Below are positions 11,614 to 21,907 of a stretch of DNA of 40,092 nucleotides, in pieces. The position numbers were made by a program, and so were the translations under genes. A model generated the notes under the pieces. The model had not been told where the DNA came from. It searched no databases and worked only from the letters and a program-made list of their open reading frames with translations. The stretch is from Saccoglossus kowalevskii (taxonomy: Eukaryota > Hemichordata > Enteropneusta > Harrimaniidae). The stretch is from positions 13,609 through 53,700 of the forward strand of contig NW_003124912.1 of NCBI RefSeq assembly GCF_000003605.2, read 5' to 3'. Every line of letters begins with the position of its first letter. The stretch's first letter is position 1.

Positions 11614-14600
11614 TTAGCTGTTTTTATCTTCTTGTGCCCTGTTCAATATTTCTTTCTCATACTCGTCTTTTGTTAGAAGTTTTTCCATTTGTGGATCACT
11701 ATTACCAAATTTTGGAAGAATGATTGAGATGAAACCATCTGTACTGGGCTGAAACAAAATTGAAAAGTAATTAATTACAATACAATTTTCAAATAATTTA
11801 GTAATGTATACGCAATTGTTAACCAGTGAACACAAGTGTCATTTTCTAGTATCTACATATTGTTTGCACTTTTGTTTTTACCAAATTTGTTGTTATAATG
11901 TAATCTGGGAACTTTAATTACATACAGTATGTATTTACATTGAGTTTATATAAAATACACCAGACATGAACTGCACAAGTATTATCAATTGTATGTGAAC
12001 TACTGGTACTAGTAGCTGTTACAAATAAGTTTCAATACATGTAAGCAAACTTTTTGTTATAATACACTAGACATGCTAAAACCTGTTTTTTTTATTATGA
12101 TTATAACATATCAGACATTCAACTACCTAAACACCATGTACTTGACATGAAAAAGGATGCACTGATGTTATATGACTAGACTGTGGTATGTTATTATACA
12201 CCTTGTATTAATTAGAATCTGATGCAGAAGTGTTAACATTGGGTAAGGCTGATGCAAACAGTCTGGGGACAAATTCAGTAGTTCAGTAAAAAATACATGT
12301 TAGGGGCAAGCCTGTATACAACAAGTATATAAATGAATTATAAATGATAATTATGAAAATTTTGATCTATTTAAATTGAAATGTTATAAAAGGAAATGTT
12401 ATATGTGAGACACCAGATAGGAGAATATTAGTTTAAATTAATAAAACATAAATGAAGATAATAGACAATGTATCTTGACAAGTTCTGTCAGTTGGAATAA
12501 ACATACTACACATAAACATACATAAATGTAGTTGAGTGTTTTCGATATCAGTTTATAATTAAAAATTTTATGAAAATTTAAATACATTATAAATATAAAG
12601 ACAACCTGTCTAAGAATAACACTTTGGGATAAGTCCATAGACTCTTTTTTAAAGATCAGTTTCATTGATGTGTGAATTATATACATGATTGAAATCATAT
12701 AGAAAAGATGCACTTTACAAACACGTTTGATGCTATGAGACAAGATGGAAATGTATTGACTGAAATCTTACCTTTTCATTGATTAAGTTTGGCACTGAAA
12801 GAAGTTTCTCGTTCACTTCAACTAATTTTCCATTGACACAGCTGTAAATCGTATATTGCGAGTCATCGTCACAGGTAATGATGCACAGAGGTCCTGTCTC
12901 ATTCACCCACTGCCCACCCTGTCGAAATGATCAGTATCAAACAATAATTCATTGATTAAGATATTATGTAATGATTAATGTGTTGGCATTTTATATTCTA
13001 AACTAATTCATCAAATGAATTGCACAGTTTCACAAACTCAATGTAAACATATACCCTTGTGTGATTCTACCAAAAGTATTTGACCTTAGTGAAACACATA
13101 GATCAAGAAAAAATCACATTTATGACATACATTCAATCAGATTTTGCATAAAATATGGCCATGGTCATAAAACAAAATGGTGGCATATCAAATTGCCAAT
13201 GATGGCGCACTTTAAAACCCATTCAGTGAGCAGGATCTGCTTAGGTATAGCAGTGAAATGATGGCTGAATACGAGAAGATGAGTGCAATTATTATTACAC
13301 TGAAAACAATAGAATTTGTCATTCCGTAAAGAGCTGTATCAGCACTTGTTTCTAAAAGTATCAAATTTGTCCTTAAAGTATTTCACCAACATTGACAGGT
13401 TCAAGGTTATTGACGTCACACGATACAGAATCGCAAAAGGTTATCACAAGAAGTAAACATCGGTCAATACGATCACCATACTGCCTTCATGCATACTTTG
13501 CAGCATTCTCGTGATAACCTCTTAAAACACGCATTCAGAATAAGAAATAGGGAGTATTATTTGAACAAGTCTGCAATACATGAAATAACTTGGATGGCGA
13601 ACCAGATACAAACGATGCAGCATTCATCAGTTTAATCGCATGGCAGATTACATTCAGAATGAACTTAAGTACGTACATAAATACAAAAGAAATTAAAGAT
13701 TGCATCATAGAGATGCCCTCAGCTTCTGTTTACACAGTCTGGTTGGCTGGATGGTTACTGGACATAGGGTTTTATACCAAGAACATGGGACTAATTCATT
13801 TGATGCCCTTGGGTATCCTTAGTGATGATGACTTTCAGATAAGACTCTTGAAAACCAAAAAGCTTACTGGGAAACTCAAACAAGTGAATTGATTGTTACA
13901 TAATTGTAGCAGCAAGCAAAACTCATGCAAAATTTATAAAATTTATTCAAGAACACATACTGTTAATTAATTGTCATCAAATTTTGCACTACAACTCAGT
14001 TCATAAAAAACTTTTCACTTGGTGAATTTGTCGTCTATCATCTTTTTTCTAACATACACTTGGATCGTGAGCTATCAAGTAATAATGCATAGAGGACCTG
14101 TCTCATTAGCCCACTGTGTATACTCTGTCAAAATGAATTAGTATTCAAACCAATATGGTAAAACGTAAGAGTTTTGATACATAAATTATCCTTTAATTTG
14201 TTCTGAGTCTATTCATCACCTAAATCATATTTTGTGAACTCACAAAGCCATAGTTGTGATGAGTGAAAACTATGGCAACCTGAAGGCAGATTGGCAGAAG
14301 CATATTTCTCGTAATCAATTGTGGTGTTTTTTTATGACACAATTAAGATCCACGTTTGCTACGAATGCAAGACATACAGCACATCAAGTTCTGTGTGATT
14401 AACCAACCATTTTGGTCATTAAAAAAACACTATTGCAAACTTGACATTAAATTTTGCTCAGGAGTAGATCCAAAATTGCAGACTGGCAGCCATTATTTGA
14501 TTGCATGTGTGTATGTGAGCAATGTTGTCAATATACATTGTGCACCCCCCCCCCCAAAAAAAATAAGGAGGATTATTTTAGAATTATTAAATAATAACAT

Positions 14601-17600
14601 GAGAGTACAACTTCACCTTTTTTCCCTTTCCTGAAACTTTGTTGTCCATTCTGTTGAGGTTTTTGGTTACTTGGAATGTCACATTCTTGATTGTCTTGTT
14701 ATTTTTGATGAGTGGATGGCTATCAGCAATCGTAACTATGATAACTCTGAAACAACAAAGATTTGAAATATAAGTCAATGACAGAATTTTCTCATACTAT
14801 AAATCACAACATATGACACAATCTGATTATAATAAATCCAAGCTTGTTTTTTATTAATCTATTTATTTTGTTTTTAAATACAATCACACCTGTGTATAGC
14901 AACCGCAAAAGAAACTTTGTTAAAATGGTCTTTATAGACAGGTGGTCTATATATGGACCCCCAACCCACACAATTGATTGTACTTTTGCGTTCAAGGCAC
15001 ATTTATTTGAATTGATCACAATCAAAATACACACATACAAACATCCAGAGTTAACACAACGAACTCAATGTGTAATGAATTGCAAACAACATTATCACAT
15101 GATTTAGGTGCTAACTGATATTTCACACTAAATGTGACGATATGCACCATATCATGTGATGGTAACGTTTTCATAGTTACGATATGAGAATTATACACTG
15201 GATAACAATAATAATAAAAACAAACCCTGCCCCCAGGGTTTGACCGGACCCCATACAGAAAAGTTCGTTTAAACCTGTTCTAAACTTTTTGGATTTCGGC
15301 ATTCCCATGATGTATCCTAATAATAAGGTCATTATGAGGATACTGCAAAGTATGCACTGAGACAGTATGCAGTTGCATCGACCTCCACTGCGCATCGGTC
15401 GTTACTCTTGCAGTATTGATTTCATGCATACTTAGCAGTACCCTGGTAATAACTCATTAATAATATATGAATCATGATGTGAAGTATGAATCTACAGATG
15501 AACATACTGCTATAAACACAAGGTACTGCAGATCTAATTCATATCATACTACATTCTCAAGTACACATTGACATTAACAGGAGCTTTTTTTGCTTTATCT
15601 AAAACTCATAAAGCACAACTTCAAAGCAGTTCCTTATTGTACAGCAATTATACGCCTTTATTGAGTCTAGGTTACTGTGTCATCTGAGCAGCCGCCGGGC
15701 AAATTTTTAGCATAAAGATGATACTGTTTGAAATATATTTAGTTAAATTGCTTGAGAATCTGTAAACGAAGTTGAAAGGACCTATTCAAGTGTAACGATG
15801 AATATTATGATACAGTGTATGAGAGCGTCATGGATCGTGGTGTTTTGCCGCATATTGATTTGACTGGTCAAGCATAAGAACACAGGTCATACAGAGAAGA
15901 TGTGAAGGACAAACATCAGATACATAATGAAATAAATATGGTACCATATTTACCCACTAGAAATGCATCTGTAATAGGAGTGCATATAAACCACTAGTCA
16001 CATTATATTATATTTTAACACCTTTATTACATTTTATAAACCAAATAGATATGTAATTCATTCTATAAGGTTGTAATAAAGAATTATCTTATCTTATCTT
16101 ATGTCTTATTTTTACTATGGACACACACCTGTCATTTACATAATCACAAATGCTACGAATAAAGCAGTACATAAATATCAGGTAAAATCATGTATTCTTT
16201 TCAAGTATTCAAATTAGGGATACAACAAGTTTCATTTCACATGCTTCAATGTGACTGCTGGTCATGTCTGTAAGATGACAAAATTTGCAGAAAAATTTGC
16301 AACTTGAAATTTTAATTTTATTTGTCCAGGCTCATGTACAGAGATACCATCTTTGATCGATTGTGTTTGTCATGGACATGTGTCCTGACATGCATAATTT
16401 GAAAAAAAAATACAAAACATGTCAACGATAGCTGCCAGTTGGTAATTTTGGATTCAAACAAGAAACAAATCGTCATGGAGATGTATCTCAACATGTATAA
16501 TATAATATATTCCTACATGTATGATGTATGTGCCAAATATGAATGAAAATGTTCCATAAGCCTTAGAGATATAGCAGTATGGACAAAAAGCGAGATGGCT
16601 GCCAGTCGGCCATCTTTGATCTGATTATGAAACAAACTGACATGGACATGTATTCCAATATGTATACTGTTTGTATCAAATTTGAACAAAAAGTGACAAG
16701 GCATGCGTAAGATACCACATTAAAAAAAACAAAATGGCTGCCAGTCAGTATGTCCTTATGTCCCGGATAAAGTACTAGGCACATGCAAAGAAAGAACATA
16801 TTTGGTCCACAGGGTTCAGAAATATGTTCAGATGGACAGAATGATGTGTAATAACAAGCAGCCAGTCGGCTGAGATAGCTCTGCTGTTAGCAAAGTACAT
16901 TTCAATTAAAGAACAGAAGATATCATTAGAAAATGAACAATATGTATAGTATCAAAGCAATGGGATTTGCTGTTTTCAACAAGAATTCAAAAATATCACT
17001 TTTCACTAAAAATGACAAAAACAATCATCAAAATTAGATAATTGAAGATATCACCACGAAATTAACAAATCTGAAAGAGGTCCACATGTAGTACCTATAT
17101 ATGTAATATAAAATCAATCGGACTAGCGATTTTCAATAAGAAGTCGAAAATATCACTTTTTACCGAAAATGACAAAAATATTCACCAATATTAGAGAATT
17201 AAAGATATCATTACAAAATGAACAAATCTGAGAGAGGTCCACATGTAGTACAAATACATGCAATATCAAAGCAATTGGACTTGCAGTTTTTAACAAGGAG
17301 TTGAAAATATCACTTTTTATCAAAAATGACAAAAATATTCACCAAAAGTAGAGAATTGAAGATATCATGAAATGAACAAACCTAAGAGAGGTCCACCCAA
17401 GGTACATATACAACAAGTATCAAAGCATTCAGGCTTGTAGTTTTCAAGAAGAAGTCGTAAAAGTAAAACATTGACACGGACGACAGACGACGACGGACAA
17501 TCACTCATATGATAAGCTCCGCTCGACAAAGTCGACAGCGGAGCTAAAAAACTACGATACAAGCTGATGAGAAAATTCCATCTGTATCAAAAACAAGCCT

Positions 17601-20600
17601 TGCATTTGTATCTAAAATTAAAAAATAAAATATTTCATCTCTCAGTTTTTACTGAGGAGCAAGTTGAACAAAATGACCGTATAACCAGCTACTTTGATAA
17701 GACATTTAATTAAAATGGTTATCGGTTAGAGATTCATTAAGTAGACAAAATGAGTCTAGCATAGAACCTTGAAATCACAAATACAAGACGATAAACTAAA
17801 TCAAAAGAAAACTTACTTGTTCGAATGCTGGAGAATACACAAATCTTCACCAGGCCTGCCATTTACATCTACAAGATGGAACAACACATAAAATAATTAG
17901 TAGTTATAATTAATAATTAAGACTATTATACATCTGTCACAGCAACACCATAAGTTACAGTGTGCCATAATTTTGAGGTATTTTACATGGTATTTTAATC
18001 TTATCATATTAGGATTATGCGCGTAAGTGTCCTCTAATAATAAAAAAAACATGGCTGCCACCAGAGTTTTACGGGATTCAACACAAAGAAGTTCGCTGAT
18101 TCTGTTCTAAACATTTTGTATTTAGGCATTCCCATGGTGTATCCTTGGAAAGAAAAGATGTATAATAATAAGGTTTTTATGAGAATACCTATGTATGCAC
18201 TCAGACAGTACGCCGTTGCATCAACCTCTTCTGCACATCAGCCGATACTTCCGTTGTACTGTCTTTGTGCATACTTCGTAATATCTTCGTAATAACCTTA
18301 TATTACTACAAGAATACAAAGTACGCATTAGGACAGAGTGAAGATCAACAGCATATGCAAAAGATGTAATGAAAATTTAATTGTTTTTATTGAATTGTCG
18401 TAATATACTGAAAGGAAAATATTCTTCAGTAAAATCAAAATTTCATCAAAAATGAATAACACTAAAAATATATTCACAAATTTACCTTTAAGTAGATAAA
18501 TATTATTATGAATTTAGCTGACTATATATATATATATACAAAAAGAGGCCCTCAAACTTATATTTATCTATTTGTTTGTTTATACAATTTTTTTTTTTAT
18601 TATCTATCACTTTCTATAAATACAAATTTTTGCTTTAAACTAATGTAAAATTATTTACAAGGAGGCCAAAACGTTATTATTCTCATAATTAAAAGTTATT
18701 ATAACCACGGTAGTTTTGACCGATGAATATTCCATGCGATTCTGTACTATGTTATTATTGTTAGTTTTTTCTGCTTGTTTTCATAATTCAGTGAAATACA
18801 ACAGGCAAAATTCCAGCGAAATGCATAATATAATATTCGTGCCAGCAGGAACAGATGTATTCAGTGGCAGGATTTCATTTCCATCACACATCATTCAGTC
18901 AACTAAAAATTACTTTCCACTAATTTGCATGTTATTAGCATAAATATATGGCATGCTACAACAGAGAATACAGTATTACATTGATCTATACAGCATAAAA
19001 AATAATGCCTTTTTAAGCTTTACGATAACTTGAATACGAAATCTGGGAAAACTACATAAAGCTCACAGATGAAAGAGCTCTACAAATGTAAGAAAATGCA
19101 ATTTACAGTTTTTTATATGACTTTTCATCAGTCCACTATCTTGCTTCTCGAGCAGAGGATTATGGGTAAAAGTATAACATCATATCCATATTGTGAGAAA
19201 TTTCCTTTAAGCTTAGTTTATGGAAAAACGGGAGGCGTTGCTTGCATTGATTTCAGAACATGCAAGCTCTGTTTTCATTTGGCAATTAGTTCCAGCAGCA
19301 AAATAGGGAACTTTCAACTGTCATCTATCTAACAATACCTGATGGAGCACATGGGTTAAAAAGGTGAAAAGGTTGAAAGTGACTCGTGAGAAAAAAAAAT
19401 ATTGCATACACTCATATACGACATGTGTCAAGCTTACGAGTAAAAAGTTCACTGACAAAGTCCAAGGGTATGAACAAAACCAATCTGTGAGAACCGTATG
19501 ACCTTAATGACTTTTTGTCTTTCAATCATTGACAGAGGTAGTGGAAAATATACAATGATTTACGCATCAGTAATGTTGATATTTCAACACCAGGATGTAT
19601 GTGTAGCTATTTTTTATAATGGGCATAACTAATTTGTAACCATAATCTATACAAAATAAATTTTCAAACATGCTAGTGTCTTAGTTAAACCATTAAACCA
19701 CAGTCTCTCTATCATCAGTCTTGGCAACAGCGGAACCTAATTTTTGTTGCTATCTGTGAATGGGGTAAACAGATGATTCACACCTTCGAAAAACAGCATA
19801 GGGGCAATACAAATCACAGCATGGAGACTGGGGTAAAACACCTTGAGAAACAACACAAGGTGAATAATAGCAGGTATGAAATCAACGACTGACACTATGC
19901 TAATTGTATAGCTATGCTTTGCGGAATACCGATGGCCCCAGAAGATAAGTTGTTTCACACCTAAAACAATAGTCGTTACTGGATCAGTGATAGAGGGACT
20001 GTGTTTAAACAGGAACCGACCACTGCTGCATGACTTGTGGACAGTCAATTCGTATAGCACCCTCTACAGGCCATGTTTGTTTAAAAAGACTGGGAAATTA
20101 GGAATTGCTCTCCTGTAGACAGTACCGGAGTGATTACGAAAGATCTTCAAATTGATAGTGATACTAGTAATTAGCTATTACGGGTCTTGGTTCGCTTCGG
20201 TGAAAGAGCCACAAGGGGGGGGGGGGTTACTCTCGTGCAATAGGAACAGGGGGGATACAGTATGAACCTCACGTCCATGTACTGTCAAACAACAATTTTT
20301 GCACTAAAAAGTAAGTGTTGAACTATCTGTTCATCAAAACTGGAATGTCAAGCTACCAATTCAATCATACACTGGAAAAATTCAGAATATAACATTCAAA
20401 ATGCAGAAGTGAGTGTTCAGTGTTGTCGTTGTTGTTGTGTTTTAACATATTGACAGACTAGAAAAAGCTTTTGAAAATGAAACAATATTTAATTATAATT
20501 GCTCAAGAGACTAATCCCAAAGTTCAAAATGTCATATACCATATCGATTGAAAAATTTAGATAGCATTATATGTTCTGATCAGTCTGCTAGCAATGAATT

Positions 20601-21907
20601 ACATGCATGAATTGTATGTGGAAATAATTTGTATCAGAGGTACATTACTTGGGGTTTGCAATGCGCAGAGTACTGTGTATGGTGACGTCATGCCAAGATC
20701 CCATTCAAGTCTCATCTGGTAGATAGCGAGACTGATGCTACTACCTTTTGACATGACATAGGCGGTTTGTAATAAAACAATAAAACATGTATTACCACAT
20801 TCATAGTGAAAAAATGTAATACATTGAAAATGTACAGAAAATATAGTTATTGTAATCCGTCATATCGTGAGCAGCTATTTTGATCCACCTGGACATCCCA
20901 GTATCCTAGTTACCTCGGGCATGCGCATTCGCATTTTTCTGAGTTGGAACGCTTATGCAAGAGCAAGATTGAAACGGGATGTTGGTATCATGTCACCGTA
21001 GTTGCGAACCCCAAGTAATGTACCTCTGTTTGTATATATATTTGCAATCTTGGTGAATTTTTTAATAATATTTGAACTATAACCAGTGGATTACAAGAAG
21101 GCATTTTTTGTTTTAGGACATCTATAAATATTTTAAAAACATTTATCCCAAAAAATCCTTGCACTTCCTACAAATGCAGAGAACAGGGTTTCATTGGCTA
21201 CAGTAATTATTTGGTAACGCCCCTTACCCATGAGTCTTTGCGAGATCCCTTCAGTCATTGACAGATTTACTGTCATGAAAGCAAAATTACAGTGATTCGT
21301 TCGCTGAAATAAATTTAAAAGACTAAGAAGTATAAGTAATACCATTATTGTTTGTATCAGAATGTTAACTGGCTGAGTTCTAGACTGGAGGTATTTATAC
21401 GCTAAGGCTCGTGATTGGTTGCTCTCAATTACCATTTAAAATTTATAAACATTTATAAATATGTGATATAAAACAAATTCACGCCTTCGTGAAACCTGGT
21501 GTAACGAACTACAAACTTATTATTATTTATTTTATATATTTGTAAATTTGAATATTGTATTGTTCTTGTGGTGTGTATGTTCATAAATTAAATATTCACT
21601 AGATTATTTATTACCAAATAAAATATACTATTACTATACACACTGTACAAATTAATTAAAACCCTACTTCATAGTATTTTAGTACTAGAACACAAATGTC
21701 AAATACGGGGGGGGGGCTTTTCTTCGCATGGTACAAAAACGCTTTAGAAATAGCATTTTTGGAAACAAACTTACCTATTTTGTACCCTCTCCTAAAATAC
21801 CTGTCGACTACTGAAGGATATGAACACTTTAAAATCCTGTCTGATTTCGGCGACGCCTTGCACATCGACTTTGACTCCTGTTCAGTAGAAATTGAACACG
21901 CCGCCAT
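11614..21907 (-). CDS. ABITRAM: ABITRAM (actin-binding transcription modulator; FAM206A/Simiate), complete, five exons
   Basis: Small glycine-cleavage-H/lipoyl-like fold protein that in mammals locates to nuclear speckles and binds actin (family knowledge). Coding exons in order are 21775-21907, 17817-17868, 14617-14746, 12772-12918 and 11614-11748. They total 597 bases, giving 198 codons plus stop, and all junctions keep frame with GT/AG borders. Recognisable blocks are YPSVVDRYFRRGYKI in exon 1, EDLCILQHSN in exon 2, ADSHPLI, KTIKNVTFQV and NKVSGKGKK in exon 3, SCVNGKLVEVNE in exon 4, and STDGFISIILPKF and TKDEYEKEIL in exon 5. These line up in order with the vertebrate protein (about 181 aa); the extra length is mostly at the N-terminus. 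The start is an ATG in good context (AATATGGCG). Introns of 3.9, 3.1, 1.7 and 1.0 kb hold many mobile elements. It is transcribed away from the C1GALT1-like gene. Identification is from remembered family sequence. Confidence 0.95.
13438..13520. mobile_element. Palindromic MITE, internally deleted copy (ABITRAM intron 3)
   Basis: AGGTTATCACAAGAA at 13438-13452 faces TTCTCGTGATAACCT at 13506-13520, matching 14 of 15 bases as an inverted repeat. The inner stretch TTCATGCATACTTTGCAGCA matches the right arms of the copies at 15205-15465 and 18035-18305. Confidence 0.7.
13990..14215 (-). pseudogene. Degenerate duplicate of ABITRAM exon 4 within intron 3
   Basis: The block around 14070-14150 matches the 5' half of exon 4 and its flanking intron at 12865-12950. 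Shared strings include AATGATGCACAGAGG versus AATAATGCATAGAGG, CCTGTCTCATT and GTCAAAATGA. In the exon-4 frame the copy reads WANETGPLCIIT and is then stopped by TGA TAG, so it cannot replace the exon. Weaker similarity extends on both sides, suggesting a local segmental duplication of the exon with flanks. Confidence 0.75.
14545..14555. repeat. C homopolymer followed by A run
   Basis: Eleven C bases and then A-rich sequence. Similar C or G homopolymers of 10-12 bases lie at 3182-3193, 20215-20226, 21707-21716 and 31206-31217. Confidence 0.9.
15205..15465 (+). mobile_element. Palindromic MITE, long copy (ABITRAM intron 2)
   Basis: The 3' part is a long inverted repeat. AATAAGGTCATTATGAGG and CTGCAAAGTATGCA at 15322-15356 face their near-complement at about 15425-15460. 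The unit preceding it (GTTCTAAACTTTTTGGATT, GGCATTCCCATG, TGTATCCT) is shared with the copy at 18035-18305, so the repeated unit is about 250 bp. Confidence 0.8.
16220..16770. repeat. Imperfect tandem repeat, period about 167 bp ('GGCTGCCAGTCGGCCAT' type)
   Basis: Matching blocks recur at about 167-base spacing, for example CATGGAGATGTATCTCAACA at 16472 and CATGGACATGTATTCCAATA at 16639. GATGGCTGCCAGTCGGCCAT (about 16593) and AAATGGCTGCCAGTCAGTAT (about 16732) also recur. It lies directly before the 5' motif of the element at 16866. Confidence 0.6.
16866..17547 (+). mobile_element. Helentron-associated (DINE-1-like) non-autonomous element with 155-bp tandem repeats and terminal hairpin
   Basis: The 5' part has GAGATAGCTCTGCTGTTAGC. 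Then come about three and a half copies of a repeat whose GAGGTCCACATGTAGTAC block recurs at 17077, 17234 and 17388 (spacing 157 and 154). A stretch rich in GACGACAGACGACGACGG follows at about 17477-17496. At 17515-17545 a strong hairpin has arms AGCTCCGCT(..)CGAC and GTCGACAGCGGAGCT around an AAA loop, then an A run. The 5' motif TAGCTCTGCTGT matches the complement of the right hairpin arm. This order (5' motif, tandem repeats, 3' matching motif, hairpin end) is that described for Helentron-associated elements. It sits in ABITRAM intron 2. Confidence 0.65.
18035..18305 (+). mobile_element. Palindromic MITE, long copy (ABITRAM intron 1)
   Basis: Same family and orientation as 15205-15465. The arms AATAAGGTTTTTATGAGAAT (about 18167) and CTTCGTAATAACCTTAT (about 18286-18302) form the inverted repeat. 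The inner blocks TATGCACTCAGACAGTACGC and GTTGTACTGTCTTTGTGCAT also face each other. Confidence 0.8.
20628..21035. mobile_element. hAT-like MITE with long terminal inverted repeats and 7-bp target duplication
   Basis: The element is 20635-21028 (394 bp). CAGAGGTACATTACTTGGGG at the left end is exactly complementary to the right end (CCCCAAGTAATGTACCTCTG), and pairing continues inward (GGTGACGTCAT versus GGTGACATGAT). It is flanked by TTTGTAT at 20628-20634 and 21029-21035. Ends beginning CAGAGG and a 7-8 bp target duplication suit the hAT superfamily; hAT duplications are usually 8 bp. There is no transposase open frame. It lies in ABITRAM intron 1. Confidence 0.85.
21167..21495. repeat. Dispersed repeat with terminal TTCACG hairpin, rearranged copy 2
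   Basis: Block A on the minus strand (21240 down to about 21175) reads GACTCATGGGTAAG, GGCGTTACCAAA and GCCAATGAAA. Block B on the plus strand (21437-21495) reads TTTATAAACATTTATAAATA and TTCACGCCTTCGTGAA. Both blocks match 3235-3380, but here block A is inverted relative to block B. Confidence 0.55.

Noticed and set aside
12438-12743. 101-codon hydrophobic minus-strand frame
   Set aside because: It lies in an ABITRAM intron, in AT-rich sequence; the hydrophobic residues follow from T-rich codons.
14804-15107. Overlapping frames on both strands in ABITRAM intron 2
   Set aside because: Opposed chance frames without splice borders or family resemblance.
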